Shown here piece after piece: positions 42,512 to 50,013 of a DNA stretch of 50,013 bases. The DNA lies in NCBI GenBank assembly GCA_016882285.1, contig VGQS01000002.1:1-50013 (forward strand), read 5' to 3'. Under the pieces are notes generated by a model. That model made no database searches. It was not told where the DNA came from and saw nothing but the letters and a program-made list of their open reading frames with translations. Source of the stretch: Cyanobacteria bacterium K_DeepCast_35m_m2_155 (GTDB lineage Bacteria; Cyanobacteriota; Cyanobacteriia; PCC-6307; Cyanobiaceae). The stretch's first letter is position 1, and each line of letters begins with the position of its first letter. A program made the position numbers and the translations under genes.

Positions 42512-45391
42512 ATGAAGCGTTCGGCTGCCTCAGCTCCGTTCAAGCCGGGCTTGGCTCTGCGTGCCTTGCTGCTCTCGGGCGTGCTGCTGGTGGCGGTTGT
42601 GCTGGCCTCCCGGCTCACCATCGAGTGGCTCTGGTTTTCCGAGTTCGGTGCCCAGGGCATGCTGCTGCGCCGCTGGTTGCTGCAGATCGTGGCGTTTGCC
42701 CTGGTGATGGGGCTGGGTGTGCCCTTGCAGCTTCAGCAGTTGCAGCGCTGCTGGCGGCTGCGCCAACAGAGTGGCAGCAAGCAGCTGCCCACCAGCCCGT
42801 TGTTGCGCCTGGGACCCTGGCCGCTGTCGGCTGTGCTTGTGGCGCTGCTGGCCCTGCTGGCTGTGGGGCTGTCCTTTCTATGGGTTCAGGCGCGGGGGCT
42901 GATCGCTGAACCGTTCAGCGGTCAGGTGATCACGGGCCTGGCCGGTGTGCGTGACCTGCCACTGGCTCTGGTGCTGGGCCTGGCCGTGGTGCTGCTGCCG
43001 GCGCTGTTGCTGGCACCGCTGATCAGCCTGCGCATCATTCTGGCTGCGGCCCTGGCCGCTTCGGCCACGGCCCTGGCGCGGGGGTGGAGTTTCTGGCTGC
43101 CGGCGCTGCTGGCGGTCCCCTTTGGCAAGGGGGATCCGCTCACGGGCCTCGACATCAGCTTCACGGTGCTGCAGCTGCCGGCCCTGCGTCTGATCCTCAG
43201 CGTGCTGTGCGCCCAGGCGGTGGTGGGTCTGGCGGGCTGTCTTTGGCTCACCCTCACTGAAGGCAGCAGCCTCAGTGAGTTGCGCTATGGCGGCCTGAGC
43301 CGCGATCAGCAGCGGGTGCTGCAGCCCCAGCTGGCGGTGCTGGCTCTGGTGCTCGCCTGCAGCAATGCCCTGGCGCCCTTTGACCTGATGGTGCAGGGCA
43401 GCGGGGTGGCCAGTGGTGCCGGCTGGGTTGATCTGCACGTGCGCCTGCCGCTGCGCCTGCTGCTGGCCGTTCTGTTGCTGCTGTGCTCACTGGCCCTGGT
43501 GGTGCCCTGGGGCCGCACCTGGCTGCGCCGCGGCGTGCGCCTGCTGCTGGCGGCGGCGGCCCTGCTGCTGCCCGTGGCCGAGTTGATCGGGGCCCCGCTG
43601 TTGCAGCGCCTGTGGGTGCAACCGCGTGAGCTGGCGGTTGAGACGCCCTACCTGCGGCGCAGCATTGAGGCCACCCGTGATGCCTTTGGCCTCAGTGCCG
43701 TCAAAGAGACCAAACTTGACCCGAAGCAGCGCCTGAGTGCGGCTGATCTGCGCCTTGCGCAGGGCACGGTCGCCAGCATTCGCTTGTGGGACAGCCAGCC
43801 GTTGCTGGCCACCAACCGGCAGCTGCAGCAACTGCGTCTCTATTACCGCTTTGCGTCGGCGGCGGTTGATCGCTATGCGCTGCGCGGCGAATCAGCCCCC
43901 GCTGGCGCCCAGCAGGTGCTGATCGCCGCGCGCGAGCTCGACACCGGTGGCCTGCCCAAAGGGTCGGCCACCTGGCTCAACCGCCATCTGGTGTTCACCC
44001 ACGGTTACGGCTTCACGGTGTCCTCGGTGAATGCCGCAGGACCTGACGGACTGCCGCTCTACTTCGTCAAGGATCTGGGGCGTGCCGGCCAGGTGCGCGG
44101 CATCCCGCAGCTGGGCATCGAAACGGCCCGCGTCAAGACGATGTTGCCGCTGGGCAGGCCGCGTCTGTACTTCAGCTCGGCCCAGGCGCCATACGCGATT
44201 GCCCCGACGCTGGTGCGCGAGTTTGATTTCCCGGACGGTGATCTCAACGTTTACACCCACTACGACGGCAAAGCCGGTATCGCCGTGGGTTCGTTGCCCC
44301 TGCGGCTGATGGCCTCGCTGTATCTGCACGAGCCGCGGCTGTTGAGCAGTGGTTCGCTGACGTCTGGCTCGCGCCTGTTGATTCGCCGGCAGGTCAATCA
44401 GCGCCTGGCTTCGCTGCTGCCCTTTCTGCGCTTTGAGAGCCAGCCCTATCTGGTGACCGTGCGCATCACAGACCAGCCCGGTTATTCGCCAGGCCAGCAC
44501 CAGTACTGGATGCTCGATGGCTTCACCACCAGCAGCAGCTACCCCTACTCCGATGCCAACAAGGCCGGCATCCGCTACTTCCGCAACCCCGTCAAGGCTG
44601 TGGTCGATGCCTACGGCGGCAGGGTGTGGCTGTATGTGAGTGATCCCAGTGATCCGATTCTGCGCACCTGGCAGCGGGCGTTTCCCGATCTGTTCGAGCC
44701 CTTGAGTGCGATGCCGCGCGAGCTGCAGGCCCACATTCAGGTTCCCCAGAGCCAGTTCAGCATTCAGGCCGAGCGGCTGCTGCGCTACCACGTCACCGAC
44801 GTGCGCACCTTCTACAACGGTGATGACGTCTGGTCGATTCCGCTGGAGATCTACGGCGAAAGCAACGTGCCGGTGCGGCCGTATCACGTCACGATCCAGC
44901 TGCCTGGCCAGAGCCGCCCGGAGTTCGTGCTGCTGTTGCCCTTTGCCCCCCTGAAACGCTCCAACATGGTGGGCTGGTTGGCGGCCCGCAACGACCAGCC
45001 CCACTACGGGCAGCTGCAGCTGGTGCGCTTTCCGCAGCAAAGGCTGTTGCTGGGCCCGCAGCAGGTGTCGGCGCTGATCGAGCAGGACCCGGTGATCAGC
45101 TATCAGTTCGGCCTGTGGAACCGGGTTGGTTCCCGCCTGGTTCACGGCAACCTGCTGGTGCTGCCGGTCGGCAACGGCATCCTCTACGTCGAGCCGATCT
45201 ATCTGCAGTCGCGCAACAACGATATCCCCACCCTGGCGCGGGTGGTGGTCACCGATGGGGTGACCTTTGTGATGGAGCGCGACCTCAAGCGGGCCCTCGA
45301 GGTGCTCGTCAGCCGCTCCGCTGCAGCAGGGGCGCCGCCGCCTGGACCTGGCTCAGATCCTGAAGCGCTGCCCCAGAGGCCCCAGGGCTAA
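42512..45391 (+). CDS. UPF0182 family membrane protein
   Basis: 959 residues from ATG 42512. Seven or so membrane helices in the first ~370 residues (e.g. LALRALLLSGVLLVAVVLAS, IVAFALVMGLGVPLQLQQL, LLLAVLLLLCSLALVVPWGR), then a large soluble extracytoplasmic region (~380-930). Family wording: RLTIEWLWFSEFG near the start, ELAVETPYLRRSIEATRDAF, LPLYFVKDLG, YSPGQHQYWMLDGFTTSSSY and NVPVRPYHVTIQLPG. The function is unknown in all bacteria. It ends in a Gly/Pro-rich tail. A terminator for the convergent fba gene lies just downstream. Confidence 0.93.
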   Translation: MKRSAASAPFKPGLALRALLLSGVLLVAVVLASRLTIEWLWFSEFGAQGMLLRRWLLQIVAFALVMGLGVPLQLQQLQRCWRLRQQSGSKQLPTSPLLRLGPWPLSAVLVALLALLAVGLSFLWVQARGLIAEPFSGQVITGLAGVRDLPLALVLGLAVVLLPALLLAPLISLRIILAAALAASATALARGWSFWLPALLAVPFGKGDPLTGLDISFTVLQLPALRLILSVLCAQAVVGLAGCLWLTLTEGSSLSELRYGGLSRDQQRVLQPQLAVLALVLACSNALAPFDLMVQGSGVASGAGWVDLHVRLPLRLLLAVLLLLCSLALVVPWGRTWLRRGVRLLLAAAALLLPVAELIGAPLLQRLWVQPRELAVETPYLRRSIEATRDAFGLSAVKETKLDPKQRLSAADLRLAQGTVASIRLWDSQPLLATNRQLQQLRLYYRFASAAVDRYALRGESAPAGAQQVLIAARELDTGGLPKGSATWLNRHLVFTHGYGFTVSSVNAAGPDGLPLYFVKDLGRAGQVRGIPQLGIETARVKTMLPLGRPRLYFSSAQAPYAIAPTLVREFDFPDGDLNVYTHYDGKAGIAVGSLPLRLMASLYLHEPRLLSSGSLTSGSRLLIRRQVNQRLASLLPFLRFESQPYLVTVRITDQPGYSPGQHQYWMLDGFTTSSSYPYSDANKAGIRYFRNPVKAVVDAYGGRVWLYVSDPSDPILRTWQRAFPDLFEPLSAMPRELQAHIQVPQSQFSIQAERLLRYHVTDVRTFYNGDDVWSIPLEIYGESNVPVRPYHVTIQLPGQSRPEFVLLLPFAPLKRSNMVGWLAARNDQPHYGQLQLVRFPQQRLLLGPQQVSALIEQDPVISYQFGLWNRVGSRLVHGNLLVLPVGNGILYVEPIYLQSRNNDIPTLARVVVTDGVTFVMERDLKRALEVLVSRSAAAGAPPPGPGSDPEALPQRPQG

Positions 45392-45414
45392 GTGCCACAG
45401 GCCTGCTGGCCATG

Positions 45415-45439
45415 AAAAAAGGGCCCCAGTGGGGCCCTT
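45415..45439 (-). terminator. Rho-independent terminator of fba
   Basis: On the minus strand: a 9-bp perfect stem (AAGGGCCCC / GGGGCCCTT, 45419-45427 and 45431-45439, loop of three) followed by six consecutive T residues (the A-tract 45415-45420). It lies 24-48 bp after the fba stop. In the plus direction there are only two T residues, so it mostly serves fba. Confidence 0.9.
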
Positions 45440-45462
45440 GCTGCTGCTGGTGTCGGCCTGAA

Positions 45463-46536
45463 TCAGGCGGCGACAGCGGTCTTGGGGTCGAGCTCGCCCT
45501 TGGCGTAGAGGCCGGCGTAGTAGTTGATGTCGCGCTGCTTGATCTTGCTGGCGTTGCCGGCACACCAGAACTGCTGGTAGCGATCGAGGCAGACCTGCTT
45601 CATGTAGGCCCGGGCGGGCTTGTTGAAGTGGCGGGGATCGAAGTTGGCGGGATCCTTGGCGGCGGCTTCACGCACAGCGGCGGTGAAGGCGAGGCGGTTG
45701 TCGGTGTCGATGTTCACCTTGCGCACGCCGTTGCGGATGCCTTCCTGGATCTCTTCAACCGGCACGCCGTAGGTCTCGGGGATGGCGCCGCCGAACTTGT
45801 TGATCATGTCGAGCCACTCCTGGGGCACCGAGGAGGAGCCGTGCATCACCAGGTGGGTGTTGGGGATGGCCTTGTGGATCTCGGCGATGCGGCTGATGGC
45901 CAGCACTTCACCGGTGGGCTTGCGGGTGAACTTGTAGGCGCCGTGGCTGGTGCCGATGGCGATCGCCAGGGCGTCGACCTTGGTCTTGGCGACAAAGTCG
46001 GCGGCCTCTGCCGGGTCGGTCAGCAGCTGGCTGTGGTCGAGCTTGCCCTCGAAGCCGTGGCCGTCTTCGGCCTCGCCCATGCCGGTCTCCAGGGAGCCCA
46101 GGCAGCCCAGTTCACCCTCAACGCTCACGCCGATGGCGTGGGCCACATCCACCACTTCCTTGGTGACGGCCACGTTGTACTCGTAGCTGGCCGGGGTCTT
46201 GGCGTCGGCCATCAGCGAGCCGTCCATCATCACCGAGGTGAAGCCGTTGGCAGCGGCGCCAAAGCAGGTGGCGGGGCTGTTGCCGTGGTCCTGGTGCATC
46301 ACCACGGGGATGTCCGGATAGGTCTCGACAGCGGCCAGGATCAGGTGGCGCAGGAAGTTCTCACCGGCGTACTGACGGGCGCCGCGGGAGGCCTGCAGGA
46401 TCACCGGGGAGTCGGTTTCGTAGGCCGCCTCCATGATCGACTGCACCTGCTCCAGGTTGTTGACGTTGAAGGCAGGGATGCCGTAGCCGTTCTCGGCAGC
46501 GTGATCGAGCAGCAGGCGAAGCGGTACGAGCGCCAT
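45463..46536 (-). CDS. fba: Fructose-bisphosphate aldolase class II
   Basis: 357 residues from ATG 46536 (the open extension to 46587 is not family-like). Zinc-dependent aldolase of the Calvin cycle and glycolysis. Zinc ligands and active-site blocks: [11 protein letters not shown] (His/Asp), [18 protein letters not shown] (Glu), [13 protein letters not shown] (His), VMHGSSSVP (His), and [16 protein letters not shown]. All are intact and the length is right. The start follows a 206-bp spacer from the 37-aa gene. Confidence 0.97.
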   Translation of the reverse strand: MALVPLRLLLDHAAENGYGIPAFNVNNLEQVQSIMEAAYETDSPVILQASRGARQYAGENFLRHLILAAVETYPDIPVVMHQDHGNSPATCFGAAANGFTSVMMDGSLMADAKTPASYEYNVAVTKEVVDVAHAIGVSVEGELGCLGSLETGMGEAEDGHGFEGKLDHSQLLTDPAEAADFVAKTKVDALAIAIGTSHGAYKFTRKPTGEVLAISRIAEIHKAIPNTHLVMHGSSSVPQEWLDMINKFGGAIPETYGVPVEEIQEGIRNGVRKVNIDTDNRLAFTAAVREAAAKDPANFDPRHFNKPARAYMKQVCLDRYQQFWCAGNASKIKQRDINYYAGLYAKGELDPKTAVAA

Positions 46537-46682
46537 GGGAAATCCTTGTGAAGGGGCGGAATGGGGAGCAGACGGGCAGTCGGGCATGAAACCCGGTCTG
46601 CGGGGGAGTTTACGGGATGCTGATCAAGGGCCTGTTCGCTTCGGATGCCCCGGGGTCGGCAGACGCGGTGCAGCACTGCAGC

Positions 46683-46712
46683 AAAAAGCCCCACCCGGAT
46701 TCCGGGCGGGGC
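46683..46712 (-). terminator. Rho-independent terminator after the 37-aa gene
   Basis: On the minus strand, a stem of twelve positions with one G-U wobble (46688-46699 pairing 46701-46712) followed by five T residues (46683-46687). It begins 32 bases after the TGA of the 37-aa gene. A second, small perfect hairpin (GGGGC-CGAA-GCCCC, about 46724-46737) lies between them. It ends that gene's transcript before fba. Confidence 0.85.
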
Positions 46713-46743
46713 GCTGAAGCGTCGGGGCCGAAGCCCCGCAGGC

Positions 46744-46857
46744 TCAATCGATCAACTGTTGCCGGCGCAGCGACTGAACGGAATAGCCGTTCTGCTTGGC
46801 GGCGCGACGGGCTTCTTCAGCCTGACGGGCCATCTGCTTGGCAGTGGTGATGGACAT
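46744..46857 (-). CDS. 37-aa basic microprotein
   Basis: Frame from ATG 46857 to TGA 46744-46746: MSITTAKQMARQAEEARRAA then KQNGYSVQSLRRQQLID. It is one amphipathic, Arg/Gln-rich helix with a short tail, no membrane segment. An excellent ribosome binding site (GGAGG, 46865-46869, 7-nt spacing) precedes it, and a rho-independent terminator follows, so it is a self-contained transcription unit. I do not recognise the family; small basic proteins of this type in cyanobacteria may bind ribosomes, nucleic acid or phycobilisome parts, but nothing here decides it. Confidence 0.75.
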   Translation of the reverse strand: MSITTAKQMARQAEEARRAAKQNGYSVQSLRRQQLID

Positions 46858-47026
46858 GGAAGTGCCTCCGTGGTGATCCGGTTGATGCCGGGTGGATGGC
46901 GCGTTGCTTCGGGGGCAGCCCTACTTCCACCGCCGGCGGCGAACCACCGGGGCCAACGATGCACAAACCGTAGCGATTGCTACGAGGCGTTGGTGTTTGC
47001 AGTGATACCGGCCTGCGTGGTGCGGC

Positions 47027-48106
47027 TCACGCGGCAGGTGCGGATTGCCGAGCCTGGTCGCAGCAGCGCTGGCTGCTGAGGGCCTCCAGCAGGCCCGGCA
47101 CCATGGGCCGACGCGCGTGGATCGCCTGGGCCCACCAGCCGTGCAGCCGCTCGACCGGGGCGATGCGCCCATCGCCCCAGCTGCGGCGGAACGCCAGCTG
47201 TGGATCGGCAGCCACGGGGCGCAGCGGTTCACCAGGACGCGCCATCCACAGACCGAAACCATGCACATAATCGGCCTGGTTGTCGGAGCCGAGCACCAGG
47301 GTCGCCTCGCTGCCGTAGAGCTCAAGCCAGCAGCCGCGGCCGGCGCGGGTGACGCTGGCCAGGTTCATCTGGGCGGGCACCACTGCCCCAGCGGGGCCCT
47401 GCAGCTGCAGCTGAATCAGGGCGATGTCCTCGGCATCGACGCGGCGCAGCTGGCCGCCGGCCGGTTCTGGGCGCTGGGCTATGGCGGTGCTCAGCTGCGC
47501 GCTCAAGCCCAGGGTGGGTCCCACCAGCCAGTGCAGCATGTCGAAGGCGTGGGTGCCCAGGGCGCCCAGCACGCCGCCCCCAGCGGCGCTGCTCGAATAC
47601 CAGCTCCAGGGGCGGCTGGCGTCGGCCCGGCTGGACATCAGCCAGTCGAGTTTCACCAGCCATGGTTGGCCCAGCACGCCCTGCTGCAGCAGCGCCGCCA
47701 GTTGCTGAAACTGCGGCACGGCGCGGTATTCGAAATCGACGGCCACGCACAGACCCCGAGCCAGAGCCAGCCGCTGCAGCTCGGCCACCTCGCCGGCATC
47801 CAGGCCGACGGGCTTTTCGAGCATCAGGTGCTTGCCAGCGTTGAGGGCGGCGCTGGCCAGCGCAAAGCGCGGCTGCGGCGGTGTGGCGATGACCAGCGCC
47901 TCGATCTGCGGATCGGCCAGCAGCGCCTCGAAATCGCAGAAGCCCCGCAGGCCATGGGCTGCAGCTGCAGCATCAACCCGCTCGCGGCGTGGGTGCCACA
48001 GGGCCACCGGCTGCCAATGGGGTGAAGCCCTGAGGGCTTCGAGGTGCACGGTTTCGCCGAAACCGAGGCCGGCGATCGCGACGCGCAACGGGGCTGAGTC
48101 GCTCAT
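47027..48106 (-). CDS. Gfo/Idh/MocA-family oxidoreductase
   Basis: 359 residues. The N-terminal Rossmann domain has VAIAGLGFGETVHLEALRAS (GxGxxG) and VIATPPQPRFALASAALNAG; the catalytic lysine is in MLEKPVGLDAGEV. The C-terminal beta domain contains VDFEYRAVPQFQQLAALLQQ and HAFDMLHWLVGPTLGLSA. The family oxidises or reduces sugar derivatives with NAD(P). No sugar gene is adjacent. Its start ATG 48106 overlaps the upstream gene's stop by four bases, placing it third in the accD operon. Confidence 0.9.
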   Translation of the reverse strand: MSDSAPLRVAIAGLGFGETVHLEALRASPHWQPVALWHPRRERVDAAAAAHGLRGFCDFEALLADPQIEALVIATPPQPRFALASAALNAGKHLMLEKPVGLDAGEVAELQRLALARGLCVAVDFEYRAVPQFQQLAALLQQGVLGQPWLVKLDWLMSSRADASRPWSWYSSSAAGGGVLGALGTHAFDMLHWLVGPTLGLSAQLSTAIAQRPEPAGGQLRRVDAEDIALIQLQLQGPAGAVVPAQMNLASVTRAGRGCWLELYGSEATLVLGSDNQADYVHGFGLWMARPGEPLRPVAADPQLAFRRSWGDGRIAPVERLHGWWAQAIHARRPMVPGLLEALSSQRCCDQARQSAPAA

Positions 48107-48555
48107 GAGCTGGGCCTGTGGATCGGCTCACCAGGGCTGACGCTCTGCGCCAACCCGGCAGCGGCGCAACTGCTTTGCAGAACGTCGGCGATCAGGCCAT
48201 CGCCTGCCACCGGTTGCCATTGGGCCCCCCATTGGGGCAGGCCATTGATCGAGGTGTCGCGGTAGAGCGCCTGGCCGCAGTCAAGCTCCATCACATACAA
48301 CGTTCCCGGCAGGCGCGGCTTGGGCTCGCCGCCTTCGGCAGAGCGGTCTGCCGCCGCCGGCTGAAACCGGCTCAACACGTTCAGCGTGCCGCTGCTGTTG
48401 AGCCGCAGGCTGCCCTGGTCCCACCACTGCCGGCCAGCCTCCGTTGGGGCGACCTCAATCCAGTTGACCGGCCCAGCCAGCACCCGATCAGGCAGGCACA
48501 GTGCAACCGTCATGGCCAGAGCGATCTGCAGTGCGGCGGCAAGCAGGCGCCTCAT
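48103..48555 (-). CDS. Exported protein, surface-adhesin E-like
   Basis: 150 residues from ATG 48555. A signal peptide ([20 protein letters not shown], cleavage near RVLAG) exports it. The mature part has [34 protein letters not shown], a linker, [20 protein letters not shown] and [20 protein letters not shown], the alternating pattern of small secreted proteins related to the surface-adhesin E domain in bacteria. The conserved pair of Cys (in ELDC and SSC) may form a disulfide. Its start overlaps the accD stop (ATGA). Confidence 0.7.
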   Translation of the reverse strand: MRRLLAAALQIALAMTVALCLPDRVLAGPVNWIEVAPTEAGRQWWDQGSLRLNSSGTLNVLSRFQPAAADRSAEGGEPKPRLPGTLYVMELDCGQALYRDTSINGLPQWGAQWQPVAGDGLIADVLQSSCAAAGLAQSVSPGEPIHRPSS

Positions 48556-49427
48556 GCCGGTTGCAGGCTGGGGCAACCATGCAGCTTGAGCAGGGAGGCC
48601 AGGGTGCTGCGCAGTTCGGGCCTCGGCACGATCAGATCGACGAAACCATGATCCCGCAGGTATTCGGAGGTCTGGAAGTCGTCAGGCAGTTTTTCGCGCA
48701 GCGTCTGCTCGATCACCCGGCGGCCGGCAAAGCCGATCAGCGCCTTGGGTTCGGCCAGGATGAGATCACCCAGCATCGCGAAGCTCGCGGTGACACCGCC
48801 GGTGGTCGGGTGGGTCAGCAGGGGCATGTAGAGCAGCCCTGCGTCGCGGTGCAGCTGCAGTGCCCCCGAGATCTTGGCCATCTGCATGAGGCTGAGCATG
48901 CCCTCCTGCATGCGCGCCCCGCCCGAGGCACAGACGATCAGCACCGGCAGGCGGCGCTCGGTGGCGATTTCGATCAGCCGGGTGAGCTTTTCACCCACGA
49001 CCGATCCCATCGAGCCGCCCATGAAGCGAAAATCCATCACCCCCAGGGCGAGCGGGTGGCCTTCGACGCGGCACAGACCGGTGATGACAGCGTCGATCAG
49101 GCCGCTGCTGCGCTGGCTGTCGCGAATGCGATCGGCGTAACTGCGCCGATCCTTGAAGGCGAGGGGATCGGTCGGGGCCAGCGTGCTGTCAAGAGCTTCA
49201 AAGCTGCCGGGATCGGCCAGCTGCTCGATCCGCTCGTCGCTGAAGATGCGGTGGTGGTAGCCGCAGCCCTTGCAGACGCTGGCATTGGCAAGCAGGTCTT
49301 TGCGGTAGACCACCAACGCGCATTCGGGGCATTTGCTCCAGAGCCCATCGCCCTCATCCACATCCTGGGTGTTGCGCAGCGTCGGTGTGGTCTTGCGGCG
49401 GTCGGCAAACCAGTCGAACAGCGACAT
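48552..49427 (-). CDS. accD: Acetyl-CoA carboxylase carboxyltransferase beta subunit
   Basis: 291 residues from ATG 49427; the open extension upstream does not read as protein. With AccA it moves CO2 from biotin to acetyl-CoA, first step of fatty-acid synthesis. The zinc ribbon is at the start ([18 protein letters not shown], then [12 protein letters not shown]). The crotonase-like core includes [40 protein letters not shown] and [20 protein letters not shown] with the acyl-CoA loop. All features are intact. First gene of the accD-exported protein-oxidoreductase row. Confidence 0.97.
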   Translation of the reverse strand: MSLFDWFADRRKTTPTLRNTQDVDEGDGLWSKCPECALVVYRKDLLANASVCKGCGYHHRIFSDERIEQLADPGSFEALDSTLAPTDPLAFKDRRSYADRIRDSQRSSGLIDAVITGLCRVEGHPLALGVMDFRFMGGSMGSVVGEKLTRLIEIATERRLPVLIVCASGGARMQEGMLSLMQMAKISGALQLHRDAGLLYMPLLTHPTTGGVTASFAMLGDLILAEPKALIGFAGRRVIEQTLREKLPDDFQTSEYLRDHGFVDLIVPRPELRSTLASLLKLHGCPSLQPA

Positions 49428-49471
49428 GGATCCTGGGGCTCCGAGGGGATCTGATCTCTCGTTGTGGGAGA

Positions 49472-49497
49472 TGCCCCATTTAAGGATCCATGGGGCA
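49472..49497. promoter_or_regulatory. Perfect 8-bp inverted repeat upstream of accD
   Basis: TGCCCCAT (49472-49479) and ATGGGGCA (49490-49497), spacer TTAAGGATCC, 45-70 bp before the accD start and 28 bp after the prepilin peptidase stop. No T-tract follows on the minus strand, so it could be an operator or a weak terminator of the upstream gene. Confidence 0.45.
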
Positions 49498-49524
49498 GCG
49501 ATCCAGCCCGGGCCCCCTGGCGGC

Positions 49525-50013
49525 TCAGAACGGCAGCAGGCCAGCCCAGAACCCATTGCCCAGCAGCCAGACACAGGCGCCGCCCAGGGCCAGAAACGGT
49601 CCGAATGGAAACGGTTCACCGGCGGCCAGGCGTCCGCTCAACCGAGCGGCAAGGCCCACCACCGCCCCGCTGAACACCGCCAGCAGCACCGCCAGCCCCA
49701 GCCCTGTGAGCCCGAGCCAGGCACCGAGGAGCGCGGCGAGCTTGGCATCGCCCAGGCCAAGCGCCGGTTTGCCCATGATCCGTTCGGCGATGGTGCTCGT
49801 GGCCTCAAAGCCCAGCAACCCAGCACCCGCCGCCAGCAGGTGGTGCAGCACCAGCTCCCTGGCCGTGGCCGGGTCCTGTTGCACGCCGAGCAGGCCCGTG
49901 CACAGCAGGCCCAGCAACAGCCCATAGCGGCAGAGGGGTTCGGGCAGCCACAGGTGATCGAGATCGATCAGCACCAGTGGAATCAGCCAGCTCATCAGCA
50001 GCCAACCTGCTCC
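49525..50013 (-). CDS. pilD: Type IV prepilin peptidase, C-terminal part (runs off the window)
   Basis: The frame is open past the right edge; 162 residues are visible. The GxGD aspartyl protease site is in [20 protein letters not shown] and the first catalytic Asp is in [17 protein letters not shown]. Several membrane helices follow and the end ([20 protein letters not shown]) is typical. PilD cleaves and N-methylates type IV prepilins, needed for pili and DNA uptake. The N-terminal methylase part with its cysteines is outside the window. Confidence 0.9.
   Translation of the reverse strand, partial: GAGWLLMSWLIPLVLIDLDHLWLPEPLCRYGLLLGLLCTGLLGVQQDPATARELVLHHLLAAGAGLLGFEATSTIAERIMGKPALGLGDAKLAALLGAWLGLTGLGLAVLLAVFSGAVVGLAARLSGRLAAGEPFPFGPFLALGGACVWLLGNGFWAGLLPF

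Noticed and set aside
43892-45145. Minus-strand open frame of 417 codons opposite the UPF0182 gene
   Set aside because: Its Gln/His/Arg-rich text has no motif and it overlaps conserved UPF0182 segments.
45412-46551. Plus-strand open frame of 379 codons opposite fba
   Set aside because: Val/Gly/His-rich shadow; fba has all zinc ligands on the minus strand.

Overview
The window is a gene-dense, high-GC stretch of a cyanobacterial chromosome. The oxygenic-phototroph genes are psb30 (ycf12), acsF (chlorophyll ring cyclase), a CPP1-like protein, a ycf20/DUF565 protein, a photorespiratory-type glycerate kinase, a CtpA-type protease and many small families restricted to cyanobacteria and plastids (DUF3531, DUF2996, DUF6464, DUF6737-like, DUF1651-like). 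The GC richness, short intergenic spaces, frequent ATGA/GTGA start-stop overlaps and picocyanobacterial-type gene content suggest an alpha-cyanobacterium of the Cyanobium / Synechococcus subcluster 5.2 kind. That placement is inferred from content and is not proved here. I see no tRNA, rRNA, CRISPR array, insertion sequence or prophage; this is ordinary core and near-core chromosome.

Layout. 1-6.3 kb: 3' end of release factor RF3, a DUF1651-like protein, a CPP1-like protein, hslO with an ECF/CbiO-type ATPase, DUF3531-rsmE, an Ala/Pro-rich protein, a DUF92 (VTE6-like) membrane protein and a short group-3 sigma factor that ends before region 4. 6.4-11.6 kb: a minus-strand phosphonate/phosphite uptake operon (phnD-phnC-fused phnE) ending in an SGNH hydrolase and preceded by a class I aminotransferase. 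11.7-15.4 kb: plus-strand family-4 uracil-DNA glycosylase, ispG, a carboxyl-terminal processing protease and a small membrane protein. 15.4-20.8 kb: a 58-aa membrane protein, mfd, a secreted HEXXH protein and a Pro/Ala-linker protein. 20.9-22.9 kb: TerC-like, DUF6464, a RibK-like-domain protein and a 61-aa protein. 22.9-33.3 kb: a long minus-strand block with fmt-tldE-tldD-acsF, DUF2996, a LapA-like protein, ubiX, an RNase R/Zam-like protein with an eroded active site, two half-size GDT1 transporters and a YkgJ-type protein. 33.5-39.7 kb: psb30, recJ, a HAD phosphatase, DUF565, glycerate kinase, rpmF and an unusual FtsH. 39.8-46.9 kb: bicupin-MoaD/ThiS-thrC, a UPF0182 protein, fba and a 37-aa microprotein. 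47-50 kb: Gfo/Idh/MocA oxidoreductase, an exported protein, accD and the 3' part of a prepilin peptidase.

How they work together. Several sets look co-transcribed and translationally coupled by 4-bp overlaps: hslO/ATPase, phnC/phnE/SGNH, UDG/ispG, tldD/tldE/fmt, RNase-like/ubiX, GDT1/YkgJ and accD/exported protein/oxidoreductase. Most functions are housekeeping: chlorophyll, isoprenoid, fatty-acid and threonine synthesis, carbon metabolism, repair and proteolysis.

The points most worth a second look are the RNB protein whose catalytic aspartates are replaced, the sigma factor without region 4, the FtsH without a first membrane helix, the bacterial RibK-like protein, the MoaD-threonine synthase-bicupin cluster, the 37-aa gene with its own strong ribosome binding site and terminator, and several perfect inverted repeats in promoter regions. 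I found no clearly new multi-gene system; these are candidates for unusual variants of known families.
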